Made by a program: the position numbers and the translations under genes. From PFL42 sp963789825 (GTDB lineage Bacteria > Chloroflexota > Anaerolineae > Anaerolineales > E44-bin32), in contig CAWBME010000006.1 in assembly GCA_963789825.1 (NCBI GenBank), forward strand, positions 682,001 through 746,000: 64,000 bases of DNA, written 5' to 3'. The notes under the pieces are model-generated. The model ran no database searches. It worked only from the letters and a program-made list of their open reading frames with translations, and was not told the DNA's origin. This document shows, one piece after another, positions 27,026 through 36,276 of the stretch (its first letter is position 1; every line of letters starts with the position of its first letter).

Positions 27026-27901
27026 ATGCCGCGCCTATCCACGTTCTCGATTGTCGCCTCCCACCCGGCCACCCCTGCTTGGGGCGTGGCCGTCGCCTCG
27101 AAGTTCCCGGCGGTAGGCGCTGTCGTGCCCTGGGCCCGCGTCGGCGCAGGGGCCGTCGCCACGCAGTCGGAGGCCAACACCTCCTTCGGCCCGGCGGGTT
27201 TGCAGCGGATGGCCAATGGCGAATCCGCTGAGCGCGCCCTGCAGGCGCTGCTGGCCGACGATCCGGGCCGTGCGCTGCGGCAGGTTGGCATGGTCGATGC
27301 GGCAGGGAGCGCGGCTACGTTCACCGGCACCGGATGCTTTGATTGGGCTGGGGGCGCGGTCGGCGAGCACTACGCCGTGCAGGGAAACCTCCTCGCCGGG
27401 CCCGAGGTGGTCGCGCACATGGCTGCGGCCTTCGAGGCTGCCGAGGGCGAACTGCCGGCCAGGCTGCTTGCCGCCCTACTCGCCGGAGATCGGGCAGGCG
27501 GCGACCGGCGTGGTCGACAGAGCGCCGCCCTGCTGGTGGTCAAACCGGCCGGGGGCTATGGCGGACACAACGACCGCTGGATCGACTACCGGGTGGACGA
27601 TCATCCGGATCCTGTGCCGCGGCTGGCGGAGCTGCTCGAGCTCCACGAGCTGTACTTCGGCCAGAGCCCGCCCGCCGATCGGCTCCGGCTCGAAGGGGCC
27701 ACGCTGATCGCGCTGCAGCGGATCATGCAGGAAAACGGCTACGCTGCTGGCGAGGCGAACGGCCAATGCGACGAAGCCACGCTCGCCGCCCTGCGCCGCT
27801 TCGTCGGCAACGAGAACTTCGAGGAGCGCACTGACCTGAACGACCGCACGATCGATCGCCCGGTCTTCGAGTTCCTGCAGCGCCGCTATCCCGTTCCCTG
27901 A
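27026..27901 (+). CDS. DUF1028 family protein
   Basis: A 291-residue DUF1028 protein, a family with an Ntn-hydrolase-like fold and unknown substrate. The family start is visible (STFSIVASHPATPAWGVAVA), followed by VGAVVPWARVGAGAVATQSE, ANTSFGPAGLQRM and GNLLAGPEVVAHMAAAFEAA. The C-terminal 80 residues (ALQRIMQENGYAAGEANGQC, DEATLAALRRFVGNENFEER) resemble the peptidoglycan-binding-like tail that many DUF1028 proteins carry. No signal peptide is seen. It starts 20 bases after clpX and may be co-transcribed. Confidence 0.88.
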   Translation: MPRLSTFSIVASHPATPAWGVAVASKFPAVGAVVPWARVGAGAVATQSEANTSFGPAGLQRMANGESAERALQALLADDPGRALRQVGMVDAAGSAATFTGTGCFDWAGGAVGEHYAVQGNLLAGPEVVAHMAAAFEAAEGELPARLLAALLAGDRAGGDRRGRQSAALLVVKPAGGYGGHNDRWIDYRVDDHPDPVPRLAELLELHELYFGQSPPADRLRLEGATLIALQRIMQENGYAAGEANGQCDEATLAALRRFVGNENFEERTDLNDRTIDRPVFEFLQRRYPVP

Positions 27902-27964
27902 TCTCGCCGCAAGCCCGCACGTTGCCTGCAACCCTGCACGCAACCCAGACGACCGCAGAGAAGT

Positions 27965-28797
27965 ATGCCCACAGCATCCGACGCCCACCCACCCGATGCC
28001 CCCTCCTCGCCGAGATCGAAGGCCTGATCGTCGATATGGATGGCGTGCTCTGGCGCGATCGGGCGATGCTTCCCGGCGTGGCCGAGTTCTTCGCCTCGCT
28101 GGGAGCATGGGGCCTGCCGTTCGTCATCGCCACCAACAACGCCACCTCATCGGCTGCGGTCATCCAGGATCGGCTGCAGACCGCCGGCGTCGCGCTCACC
28201 GAAGCGCAGGTGATCACATCCGCCCAGGCGGCAGCGACCTTCCTGCAGCAACAGGTCGGTCCCGGCACGCCGGTCTTCGTCGTCGGTGAGAGCGGTCTGC
28301 GCCTGGCCGTGAGCGAAGCCGGGATGCGCATCGTCGATCGCGCCGACGAAGCGGAGGTCGTGGTCGCCGGCCTGGAGCGCGGCCTGTCATGGGACAGCCT
28401 GGCCGAGGCCACGCTGGCGATCCGGGCCGGGGCGTTGTTCGTCGCCACCAACACCGATGCCACCTTCCCCTCTGAGCGCGGGCTGCTCCCCGGTGCCGGG
28501 GCCCTCATCGCCGCGCTGCAGACCGCCTCCGGCGTCAGCCCGGTGGTGATCGGCAAGCCTGAGCCGCGGCTCTTCCTGGCCGCTGTCGATCGGCTGGCCA
28601 CACCCGCGGAGCGCACGCTGGTCGTCGGCGATCGAGTGGAGACCGACATCCTCGGCGCCCGACGCGGCGGCCTGGCATCGGCGCTGGTGTTGACTGGCGT
28701 CACCCGGCGCCAGGACCTGGCGCAATCTGCCGTCCAGCCCGACTGGGTATTCGACGATCTGCCCGCCCTGACCGCCGCCTTGCGGGACACGCGGTGA
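27965..28797 (+). CDS. HAD-IIA family phosphatase (probable N-terminal frameshift)
   Basis: A NagD/phosphoglycolate-phosphatase-type HAD protein. Motif I is LIVDMDGVLWRD, motif II region is VIATNNATSS, then GKPEPRLF and the acidic VVGDRVETDILGARRGGLAS. The conserved frame is open upstream to a TTG at 27922 but has no ATG before the domain. An ATG at 27965 in the neighbouring frame would give MPTASDAHPPDAP and run into LLAEIEGLIVDMDG if one C were added to the C run at about 28000-28004, the same type of error as elsewhere here. That start is preferred but not certain. The 3' end overlaps rlmN by GTGA. Confidence 0.82.
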
Positions 28798-29858
28798 CGC
28801 CCCCGCTCGTCTTTGACCTCTCGCTGGAAGAACTCCGGGCCTGGTTCTCGGAACACGGCGAAGCCCCCTACCGCTCCCAACAGCTCTGGCATCAGCTGTA
28901 TCGCGCCCTGGCCTCAGATCCTCTCACGCTGAGCGACCTGCCGCAGGCCCTCCGTCAGCAGCTGCAGCAAGCCTTCACCTTCTCCAGCCTGGAACCAACG
29001 GTCTCCAGGCATTCGTCCGACGGCAAGACAACGAAGACCCTCTACCGGCTTGGCGATGGCCAGGCGGTCGAGGTCGTGCTGATGCGTTATGACCGGCGAC
29101 ACACGCTGTGCATCTCGACTCAGGCTGGCTGCGCCATGGGGTGCTCCTTCTGCGCTACCGGCCAGATGGGCTTCGGCCGCAACCTGAGCTCGGGCGAGAT
29201 CGTCGAGCAGGTGCTGAGCGGGGCCCGCTGGCTGCGCACCGAGGGAATGCAGCTGACCAACATCGTCGTCATGGGAATGGGTGAGCCGTTCCACAACTAC
29301 GAGGCGACGATGCAGGCCATCGATCGGCTGAACGACGGCACAGGCTTCGCCTTCGGGGCGCGCCGGATGACCGTCTCAACGGTCGGGATCGTCCCGATGA
29401 TCGAGCGCTTCACCCAGGAGGCGCGGCAGGTCAACCTCGCCATCTCGCTGCACGCCGCCACCAACGCACTCCGGGACGAGCTGCTGCCGGTCAATCGGCG
29501 CTACCCTCTGGAGGCGCTGTTGCCCGCCTGCCGGGAGTACGTCGCGCACACCCATCGGCGGATCAGCTTCGAGTGGGCGCTCATTGCCGATGTGAACGAC
29601 GGGCCTGAGCAGGCGCGGGCCCTGACCCACCTGCTCGCCGGGCTGACCTGTCATGTGAACTTGATCCCACTCAACCCCACCCAGGGCTATGCCGGCGCGG
29701 CTACCTCAGCGGCGGCGGCCCGGGTGTTCGCCGAGATCTTGGACCAGGCGGGGATCCCGGCGACGCTCCGTCAGCGCCGGGGGATCGAGATCCAGGCGGG
29801 CTGCGGTCAGCTGGCCGCGCCGCTTTCCCGGCCCACCCCAGCTTTGGCGAGCGGGTAG
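28794..29858 (+). CDS. rlmN: 23S rRNA (adenine-2503-C2) methyltransferase RlmN
   Basis: A 354-residue radical-SAM methyltransferase that methylates A2503 of 23S rRNA (and often A37 of some tRNAs). The radical-SAM cysteines are in CAMGCSFCATGQMGF. Other blocks are VMGMGEPFHNYEATMQAID, RRMTVSTVGIVPMIERF, the QVNLAISLHAATNALRDELL block and the catalytic Cys near the end in GIEIQAGCGQL. The GTG start overlaps the previous stop codon (GTGA), indicating translational coupling. The length matches the family. Confidence 0.95.
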   Translation: MTPPLVFDLSLEELRAWFSEHGEAPYRSQQLWHQLYRALASDPLTLSDLPQALRQQLQQAFTFSSLEPTVSRHSSDGKTTKTLYRLGDGQAVEVVLMRYDRRHTLCISTQAGCAMGCSFCATGQMGFGRNLSSGEIVEQVLSGARWLRTEGMQLTNIVVMGMGEPFHNYEATMQAIDRLNDGTGFAFGARRMTVSTVGIVPMIERFTQEARQVNLAISLHAATNALRDELLPVNRRYPLEALLPACREYVAHTHRRISFEWALIADVNDGPEQARALTHLLAGLTCHVNLIPLNPTQGYAGAATSAAAARVFAEILDQAGIPATLRQRRGIEIQAGCGQLAAPLSRPTPALASG

Positions 29859-29932
29859 CCGCCGATGCTTGCTGGCCATACAAGCAACAACGCCCCGTCC
29901 GGGGCGCCCTGGGCTGCCATGCGGGGGGAGGA

Positions 29933-31333
29933 TCAGCCGGTGAAACCGGCGCGATGGAGCCGCTCGCCGGCCTCTGTCGTCAGCGGGACCACAACGTGGA
30001 TGCGCGTCCCCGCTCCCGGCGATAAGTCGATGCGGAGCAGCCCGCTCACCAGCTCGGTCCGCTCGCGCAGGTTGAGCATTCCCAGGCTGCCGCGCCGCTC
30101 ATAGTCAGCTTCTACCGAACGCACGTCGAAGCCAACGCCGTCGTCGACCACTTCGAGGTGCAACAGATCGCGATCGCGCTGCATGCGGACCCAGATGTGC
30201 GCTGCCTTGGCGTGCTTGCGGGCGTTGTTCACCGCCTCCTCGGCGATGAAGAACAGCACCCCTTGCTTGCCGACTTCGAGTTCCTCGACCACTTCCGGCG
30301 AGGCCTCGACGAGCACCTGCTGGTCGTGGTTCTCTTTCATATTGTTGGCCAGGTGCTGAAGCGCCGGCACCAGGCCTTCGGTCTCGAGCACCAATGGGCG
30401 CAGCGTGAACAGCATCTGCCGGATTTCCTTCGTTGTGCGTCGCGCCAGCTCCTCGATCTTGAACAGCTCATCGGCGGCCGCCTTGGGGTTGCGCTCGATC
30501 AAGCGCCGGGCGAAGTTCACCCGCATGGCGATGGCGCCGACCGATTGCGTCGGCCCGTCGTGCAAATCGCGCGCCAGTTTCTTGCGGGCCTCCTCCTGGC
30601 TTTCGGCGATCCGCTCTTTCTCGTCCTCCAGCTCGCGGTACAGCCGGGCGTTCTGCAACGCGATCACCGCCTGCTGCGAGACTGCTTCGAGCAGTTCCAG
30701 CCGCTCGTCGTCGAAATACCCCGGCAGCGGATGGGCGAAGAGCAGCGCACCATAGGCCTCGAGCCCCACGATCAGCGGCACGCACACCGCCACCGCACAG
30801 GTCTGCATCGCGGCGAAGCGCTGGATCTCCGGATCGCGCGCAGGATCTCCCGTCGTCTGCAAAGTCCCGCTCTGCATCGCCATGGCCAGCAGCCCGTCCC
30901 GCCCAGGTAGGCGCACGCGCGTGTCGGCCGGGCTGAAGCCCCGCCCCGTTTCCACCCGCAGTTCATCGTCCTGGAACAACAGCAGGCCCCCGACCAGCCG
31001 GGTGTCCTCCGCTGCGCCGTTGGCAATGGCGCCGGTGCACAGGTCGACGACCATGGTCAGCACCCGATCGTAGTTCAGCGTGGCGTTGAGGTCCGCCGAG
31101 CGGCGGATGATCTGCTTGAGGCGGGCAAGCTCGTGCTCCAGGTCTTCCACCCGGCGGCTCCGGTCACGCGCTACGGCGGGGGCCGAAGTCGGATCGCGCT
31201 TGCCCAGGAAGTCGGACAACCAGAGCAGGACCGGCAGGCTGAGCAGCAGCCAGGTCGGCCTGGCAAGGCTCTCTGCCATCCCGCTGGTTGCCAGCTCGTG
31301 CGCCACAGACCAGGTGACGTCCACCAGGTGCAT
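29933..31333 (-). CDS. GAF-domain sensor histidine kinase (HisKA_3 type)
   Basis: A 466-residue NarL-type histidine kinase. Near the N-terminus is one hydrophobic segment (PTWLLLSLPVLLWLSDFLG), then a coiled coil, a GAF domain at about residues 85-230 (VLTMVVDLCTGAIANG, FAAMQTCAVAVCVPLIVG), the HisKA_3 dimerisation helix with the phosphorylated His in ARDLHDGPTQSVGAIAMRV, and the ATPase domain (EEAVNNARKHAKA, VVDDGVGFDVRS, RGSLGMLNLRERTELV). The ATG at 31333 was chosen because GGAAGGGCGGG precedes it; the open frame upstream reads as non-coding. No response regulator is adjacent, so its partner and signal are unknown. Confidence 0.9.
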   Translation of the reverse strand: MHLVDVTWSVAHELATSGMAESLARPTWLLLSLPVLLWLSDFLGKRDPTSAPAVARDRSRRVEDLEHELARLKQIIRRSADLNATLNYDRVLTMVVDLCTGAIANGAAEDTRLVGGLLLFQDDELRVETGRGFSPADTRVRLPGRDGLLAMAMQSGTLQTTGDPARDPEIQRFAAMQTCAVAVCVPLIVGLEAYGALLFAHPLPGYFDDERLELLEAVSQQAVIALQNARLYRELEDEKERIAESQEEARKKLARDLHDGPTQSVGAIAMRVNFARRLIERNPKAAADELFKIEELARRTTKEIRQMLFTLRPLVLETEGLVPALQHLANNMKENHDQQVLVEASPEVVEELEVGKQGVLFFIAEEAVNNARKHAKAAHIWVRMQRDRDLLHLEVVDDGVGFDVRSVEADYERRGSLGMLNLRERTELVSGLLRIDLSPGAGTRIHVVVPLTTEAGERLHRAGFTG

Positions 31334-32279
31334 CCCGCCCTTCCGCAGGGTCCGCTCGACTCCGATGATCCCGCCCCGGGCGCGCTTTGCCCCGGCGGCG
31401 GTCTGCTCCAAGTATGCCACAGCGAGTCTCCCCGGCAGCCTTACGGAGGGTTTACAGAGCCGCTCCCTGCTGTCTATTGGGCCGGGGATTCCCTTCGCCT
31501 GTGAGACCTCGGAATTGGGGGCTCGGCGGCGACGGTCATTGGCCAGGAATCCCGCCAAGTTGGCCGCCAGGGGCCGGTTCACTGAACGCTGACATTGCAC
31601 GCTTGCCCCTTGCGCGGCCCTTCCTAGCGCCGGGCCGGTACGTGCAGGCTGGACGCGAGGGAAGCCAGCGGAAATGGCGGATGAACCGCTAGGCGATTGC
31701 AGGCATGCCGAGGTTCCAGCGACCGCAGGCTTCTGCTCACCACGTGGAGTGTTCCACCCGCGATGCGTCACACTCACGGTCCTCGCGGGCATGGTCCGGC
31801 CTATCATCGCCTTGGAGGCAAGCAGATCGCTCGCCCCTGGCCGGGGCTCAGGATGACCATGAGGGCCAGCGGCCATCTCGTCACAGTGGCAGGGATCCTC
31901 CTGCAACCCCCGCCGGTGTCATCCAAGCCGTCCTGCGCAGGGTTTCAGCCCGCACGCGCCCCGAGCCGCGGTCATTCCAAACCCCTCCGAGCAGCTCTCA
32001 TGGCGAACGCCCTGAGCCGTCGTCGCCCCGAACGCCCCGAGCCGTTGTCATCCCGAGCGCTGCAAGGGATCTGATGGCTGTGGATCCCGCGCAGACCGCT
32101 TCTTCTCACGGAGACTGGGAGTCCCGGCCATCGCCCTTCGGGCGCTTCGCAACTCCGGCTCTTGCCCCAATTCGGGCCGCGAGTGGGTCTCCCGCCGAGC
32201 CCCACGCACCGGCGAGTCAGACCACACTGGAAGACCGACTTCGCCCGCCGGGGCGCTGCGCCTGAGCCCATGCGCCGAC
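31334..32279. other. long intergenic region with degenerate repeats
   Basis: About 950 bases without a supported gene between the histidine kinase and rpe. The part at about 31960-32070 holds three degenerate copies of a unit resembling GCCCCGAGCCGTNGTCAT, ending in CCCGAGCGCTGCAAGGGATC, which looks like a dispersed-repeat remnant. Part of the region must contain the kinase promoter. Possible translations are poor in expected codon bias. Confidence 0.5.
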
Positions 32280-32314
32280 TTGCCGACCAATCCGCCGACC
32301 TGTATCATAGGGGC
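32280..32314 (+). promoter_or_regulatory. rpe promoter, leaderless type
   Basis: TTGCCG at 32280-32285 and TATCAT at 32303-32308 with a 17-base spacer. Six bases after the -10 box comes the ATG at 32315, so transcription should start at or near the start codon. The AGGG in the gap is too close to the ATG to act as a normal ribosome binding site. Confidence 0.65.
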
Positions 32315-32980
32315 ATGATGAACCCTGTGCTGATATCGCCCTCGATCCTCTCCGCCGATTTCCTGCACCTGCAGGATGCGCTCTCCCAGGCTGAAGCTGC
32401 CGGCGCGGACTGGGTCCATATCGATGTCATGGATGGGCACTTTGTCCCCAACCTGACGATGGGCCCCTTCATCGTCGCGGCCTGCCGGCGGGCGACGCGG
32501 CTCCCGCTGGATGTCCATCTGATGATCGAGAACCCTGACCGCCTGATCCCGGCCTTCATCGAGGCGGGCGCCGACTACCTGACGGTCCACGTCGAGACCT
32601 GCCCGCACCTGCACCGCACGCTCGAATCGATTCGGGACCGCGAGGTTCGGGCGGGAGTCAGTCTCAATCCCGCCACCCCGGCCGCATCGATCGCCGAGGT
32701 CTTGCCGATGCTGGACCTGATCCTGGTGATGTCGGTCAACCCCGGCTACTCCGGCCAGCGCTTCATCGGCAGCGTCGTGCCCAAGATCGAGCAGATCCGG
32801 AAGTCGCTGGATGCGATCGGCTCGGCCGCTCGGCTGCAGGTGGATGGTGGGATCACGCCCGAGACCGCCCCGGCCGTGGTGCAGGCCGGTGCCGATGTGC
32901 TGGTGGCAGCCAGCGCCGTATTCGGCCATCCAGAGGGGATTGCAGCCGGGCTGAAGGCGCTGCGGCGCTCGATCGCCTGA
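32315..32980 (+). CDS. rpe: ribulose-phosphate 3-epimerase
   Basis: A 221-residue TIM-barrel enzyme that interconverts ribulose 5-phosphate and xylulose 5-phosphate in the pentose phosphate pathway. Signature blocks are SPSILSADFLHLQDAL, DWVHIDVMDGHFVPNLTMG (metal-binding His and Asp), DVHLMIENP, VMSVNPGYSGQRFI and LQVDGGITPETA. The start at 32315 fits both the conserved N-terminus and the promoter spacing; a second ATG follows at once. It converges on rpmB with a shared terminator between them. Confidence 0.95.
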   Translation: MMNPVLISPSILSADFLHLQDALSQAEAAGADWVHIDVMDGHFVPNLTMGPFIVAACRRATRLPLDVHLMIENPDRLIPAFIEAGADYLTVHVETCPHLHRTLESIRDREVRAGVSLNPATPAASIAEVLPMLDLILVMSVNPGYSGQRFIGSVVPKIEQIRKSLDAIGSAARLQVDGGITPETAPAVVQAGADVLVAASAVFGHPEGIAAGLKALRRSIA

Positions 32981-33010
32981 CGGCAGGCTCTTCAGCAGTG
33001 GGGAATCAAT

Positions 33011-33033
33011 CCGGCCGCCCTAGGGGCGGCCGG
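33011..33033. terminator. bidirectional terminator between rpe and rpmB
   Basis: CCGGCCGCCC at 33011-33020 pairs perfectly with GGGCGGCCGG at 33024-33033 around a three-base loop. It lies between the convergent ends of rpe and rpmB. T-tracts are short on both strands (ATCTTTCC on the plus strand), so termination may be only moderate. Confidence 0.65.
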
Positions 33034-33060
33034 CGGCATCTTTCCACGTGCCTAGGCGGT

Positions 33061-33240
33061 TCAGGCGCGGGCCAGCCGCTTCAGGCACTTGGTGCACAGG
33101 GTCTTCTGCACCATCCGGCCGTTCTCCAGCAGGCGGGTGCTTTGCAGGTTGGGCCGGAACTTGCGCTTGGTGGCCCTCTGCGAGAAGCTGCGCCGCTGGC
33201 CGAAAGTCGTCGTCTTGCCACAAGTCGCGCACTTGGCCAT
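33061..33240 (-). CDS. rpmB: 50S ribosomal protein L28
   Basis: A 59-residue ribosomal protein. It begins MAKCATCGKTTTFGQRRSFS and ends VQKTLCTKCLKRLARA. The L28 pattern (GKTTTFGQ, KRKFRPNLQ) is clear. It keeps both CxxC pairs (CATC and CTKC), so it is the zinc-binding form. The ATG is at 33238-33240 with GGGAAAGGA upstream. Gene order with the divergent asp23-fakA operon matches the rpmB/yloU/yloV arrangement of Firmicutes. Confidence 0.95.
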   Translation of the reverse strand: MAKCATCGKTTTFGQRRSFSQRATKRKFRPNLQSTRLLENGRMVQKTLCTKCLKRLARA

Positions 33241-33261
33241 AGTTCGAACAATCCTTTCCCG

Positions 33262-33290
33262 TTGGTGAGCTTGTAAGGGTAGAATATACC
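33262..33290 (+). promoter_or_regulatory. candidate asp23-fakA operon promoter
   Basis: TTGGTG at 33262-33267 and TATACC at 33285-33290 with a 17-base spacer, about 50 bases before the asp23 start. The intergenic region is AT-rich and also must hold the rpmB promoter on the other strand. Confidence 0.45.
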
Positions 33291-33339
33291 ATACTTGTCA
33301 TGGTGCCTTCAAGGCGGCCTGGCAGCTCGGAGGGCAGCT

Positions 33340-33699
33340 ATGGCGTCGTCCCTAAGCCATCCAGCCGGCAGAATCACGATCTCGGAGAAGGCTGTCGCCA
33401 CGATCGCCGCCCAGGCGGCGTTGCGCTCCTACGGGGTCGTCGGCATGGCCTCGCGTACCCTGGCGGGGGGGATTGTCCAGGCCCTGGCCAGAGACCCGCG
33501 CCACGGCGTGGAAGTCAGCCAACGCAGCGGCCAGCTGCAGATCGACCTGTACGTGGTGGTCGAGTATGGAACGCGGGTGACCTCGGTCAGCGCGAGCGTT
33601 GCCCGCACGGTGCGCTATCAGGTCGAGCGTACGCTGGGCATGCCGATTGGCGACGTCAACGTGCACGTGCAAGACCTGCACATCAGCTTCACGGAATGA
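33340..33699 (+). CDS. Asp23/Gls24 family envelope stress protein
   Basis: A 119-residue Asp23/Gls24-family protein (YloU type). It shows the family features GRITISEKAVATIAAQAALR, SYGVVGMAS, LQIDLYVVVEYGTRVTSVSA and IGDVNVHVQDLHIS. In Firmicutes these proteins are linked to cell-envelope homeostasis and are encoded next to fakA, as here. The ATG at 33340 is preceded by GGAGGGC. It is the first gene of the operon asp23-fakA-fakB-fakB-recG-coaD. Confidence 0.9.
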   Translation: MASSLSHPAGRITISEKAVATIAAQAALRSYGVVGMASRTLAGGIVQALARDPRHGVEVSQRSGQLQIDLYVVVEYGTRVTSVSASVARTVRYQVERTLGMPIGDVNVHVQDLHISFTE

Positions 33700-33715
33700 G
33701 GCCGTCGCCCCACTC

Positions 33716-35410
33716 ATGACCTCCCTCGGAGCCCAGGTCGACCCGGCGGATCGGGAGAGGCTGGCGGAGCGATTCCGCCAGATCGATGGCCCCATGCTGC
33801 GGGCGCTCACCGAAGCCAGCCTGACCTGGTTGCGCACCAATCAGCAGCTCGTCAACGCGCTGAACGTCTTCCCCGTCCCTGACGGCGACACCGGAACGAA
33901 CATGACGCTGACCATGCAGGCGGCGCTCGAGGAAGTCGCCGGCTCCGACGAGACCTCGGTCGGCCGGATGGCGAAGGCCATCGCCCATGGCGCGCTGATG
34001 GGCGCGCGCGGCAACTCGGGAGTGATCCTCTCGCAACTCTGGCGCGGCCTGGCGCGCGGCCTGGACGACCTGGCGACGATGGATGCGCCGGCGTTGGCGC
34101 ATGCCCTGGATGCCGCCCGTGAAACTGCCTACAAGGGCGTAGTGCAGCCGGTGGAAGGCACGATCCTGACTGTCGCCAAGGATCTGGCGCGGGCCGCCCT
34201 TCAGGTGGCGGCCACCCCGGAGGCGACCAACCTGGACGTGTTGGAGGCCGTGGTGCTGGCGGCCGACGAGTCGGTCGAGCGTACGCCTCAACTTCTTCCC
34301 GTGCTGCGCGAGGCCGGCGTCGTCGATTCCGGCGGCAAGGGCCTGTTCTTCATCTGGGAAGGAATGCTGCGGACGGTCTACGGGCTGGCGCTCAACGAGC
34401 CTCTGCTCGAAGTGAAGCCGATCAGCCAGCTGCAGCTCGAACAGACCGCGGAGGCCATTGAGCCCGGTCAGGACTGGGAGGTGATCGTCGACTTCCAGCC
34501 CACCGCGGAACTGGACATCCCCTCCTTCTATCGACAGCTCGGCGAGATGGGCACATCGATCCAGGTGGGAGAAGGCGACGGGCTGTATCGGATGCACATC
34601 CACGTCCTCGACCGCACCGAGTTCCGGCCGGTCGAGTACGTGCGCACCCTGGGCACCATCACCAACGTCCGCATCGAGAACCTGATGCTCCAGGTTCCCG
34701 GGACGAGCGGCGCCCCGAGCAAGCCACCGCTGCGGCTGGCGAGTCCGTCGCCCAGCCAGATCGCGGTCGTCGTAGTGTCACCCGGCGAGGGGCTGTCGCG
34801 TGTGTTCGGCAGCCTGGGCGCGGCCGGCGTGATCGACGGCGGCCAGACGATGAACCCCAGCACGCAGCAGATCCTGCAGGCCGTCGAGCAGGCCCCGACA
34901 GACAAGGTGATCGTCCTGCCCAACAACAAGAACATCGTGCTCAGTGCCCGCCAGGCGATCGAGTTGACGGCGAAGAAGCTGGCGGTCGTACCCTCGCACA
35001 CCGGGCCGCAAGGCATTGCCGCCATGCTCGCCCTGGATCCGGACGGCGACCTGGCATCTGTGGCCGCGGCGATGGAGTCATGCATGCAGTCCGTGCGTAC
35101 GGTCGAGGTGACCCTGGCCACTCGCACCGCCAAGGTCGACGGGGTGCAGGTCACTGCCGGTCAGGCGATCGGGTTGCTGGATGACACGCTGGTGGCTGCG
35201 GGCGACGATCTGGGCGAGGTGCTGCAGGCGACCTTCGAGAAGGCCGGCGCCGAACGGGCAGAGCTGGCCACCTTGTACTACGGCGCAGCCATCCCGCTCC
35301 CGGAGGTCAACCGATTGGCCGAGCGGTTGGTGAGCCGCTGGCCCGGCCTGCAGGTTGAAATCCACGAGGGCGGGCAACCGCACTATCCCATCATCGCCTC
35401 TGTCGAGTGA
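33716..35410 (+). CDS. fakA: fatty acid kinase catalytic subunit FakA (DAK2/YloV)
   Basis: A 564-residue DAK2-domain protein. FakA phosphorylates fatty acids bound to FakB proteins to make acyl phosphate for phospholipid synthesis. The nucleotide- and metal-binding motif is NVFPVPDGDTGTNMTLTM; other blocks are GARGNSGVILSQLWRGLA and GVVDSGGKGLFFIWEGM. The middle and C-terminal domains (IVLPNNKNIVLSARQAIEL, VPSHTGPQGIAAMLALDP) are those of YloV. Two DegV/FakB genes follow with overlapping ends, which strongly supports the fatty acid kinase role rather than dihydroxyacetone kinase. Confidence 0.92.
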   Translation: MTSLGAQVDPADRERLAERFRQIDGPMLRALTEASLTWLRTNQQLVNALNVFPVPDGDTGTNMTLTMQAALEEVAGSDETSVGRMAKAIAHGALMGARGNSGVILSQLWRGLARGLDDLATMDAPALAHALDAARETAYKGVVQPVEGTILTVAKDLARAALQVAATPEATNLDVLEAVVLAADESVERTPQLLPVLREAGVVDSGGKGLFFIWEGMLRTVYGLALNEPLLEVKPISQLQLEQTAEAIEPGQDWEVIVDFQPTAELDIPSFYRQLGEMGTSIQVGEGDGLYRMHIHVLDRTEFRPVEYVRTLGTITNVRIENLMLQVPGTSGAPSKPPLRLASPSPSQIAVVVVSPGEGLSRVFGSLGAAGVIDGGQTMNPSTQQILQAVEQAPTDKVIVLPNNKNIVLSARQAIELTAKKLAVVPSHTGPQGIAAMLALDPDGDLASVAAAMESCMQSVRTVEVTLATRTAKVDGVQVTAGQAIGLLDDTLVAAGDDLGEVLQATFEKAGAERAELATLYYGAAIPLPEVNRLAERLVSRWPGLQVEIHEGGQPHYPIIASVE

Positions 35411-36276
35411 GAATGCCTCAGCCACGCATCGTGACGGATGCCTCCGTCCGCTTCCCATCCAAGGACTTCCTCGCCCGCTATCCGGTGACCATCCTGCCGA
35501 CGACGATCCGGCGCGGCGCCGACTGGCTGGAGGACGGCCCAGCGGTCGACCTGACCGAAGCCATGCCGCTGTTCGAGGGAGACCACCAACCGGCAGTCTG
35601 GGAATCGGCCAGCGTGGAGGCGATCGCCGCCGCCTACGAGCGCCTGCACAAGGAGACCAACCGCATCCTCTCGATCCACACCTCGGCCAGCCTGAGTGGC
35701 ACGCTGGCCAACGCCCGCATTGCCATGCAGCAGTTCCTCGGCCGCTGCAACATCCAGGTCGTCGACTCCGAATCGCTCTCAGCCGGGCTGGGGATGCTGG
35801 TCCAGCAGGCGGCTATCGGTGCCGAGCGCGGCGCCGACCTGGAGGAGATCGTACGCATCGTGCGCGGCCTGATCCCTCGCTTGTACAGCGTGTTCTTCAT
35901 GGATGACATGACCTACCTGGAGCGCAACCGGTTGGTCAGTCGCTCGCAGGCTATCCTGGGCAACATGCTCGGCGTGATCCCCTTCGTGACCATGGAAGAG
36001 GGCCAGGTCGTCCCGATGGAGAAGGTGCGCTCCCGCTCGCGCGCCATCGAGAAGATGGTGGAGTTCGTCGCCGAATTCGCCAGCGTGGATCACATTGCCC
36101 TTATGCAGAACACCGCCACCCCCGGCGAGGAAACCGAGATGGTGCTCGAGCGCGTGCGCTTGATCCACCCGCATGCCCCGATCAACGTGATCGGCTACGG
36201 CCCGTCGGTGGCTACACTCGTGGGGCTGAATGGCCTGGGCATGGTCGTGCTGGAGTCCGAAGAGGACGTTCAGTGA
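35407..36276 (+). CDS. DegV family fatty-acid-binding protein FakB (copy 1)
   Basis: A 289-residue DegV/FakB protein that would present a fatty acid to FakA. It shows IVTDASVRFP at the start, the phosphate-site region HTSASLSGTLANAR and VDSESLSAGLGMLVQQAA. The Asp-Ser pair of the usual TDSTAD start is replaced by TDASVRF, a noticeable variation. The GTG start overlaps the fakA stop (GTGA). The next gene is a second DegV protein, so the pair probably differ in acyl-chain preference, as known for FakB1/FakB2 in Staphylococcus. Confidence 0.88.
   Translation: MRMPQPRIVTDASVRFPSKDFLARYPVTILPTTIRRGADWLEDGPAVDLTEAMPLFEGDHQPAVWESASVEAIAAAYERLHKETNRILSIHTSASLSGTLANARIAMQQFLGRCNIQVVDSESLSAGLGMLVQQAAIGAERGADLEEIVRIVRGLIPRLYSVFFMDDMTYLERNRLVSRSQAILGNMLGVIPFVTMEEGQVVPMEKVRSRSRAIEKMVEFVAEFASVDHIALMQNTATPGEETEMVLERVRLIHPHAPINVIGYGPSVATLVGLNGLGMVVLESEEDVQ

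Noticed and set aside
31334..31906. Upstream extension of the histidine kinase by up to 191 codons
   Set aside because: The added sequence reads as non-coding, and a good ribosome binding site precedes the internal ATG at 31333.
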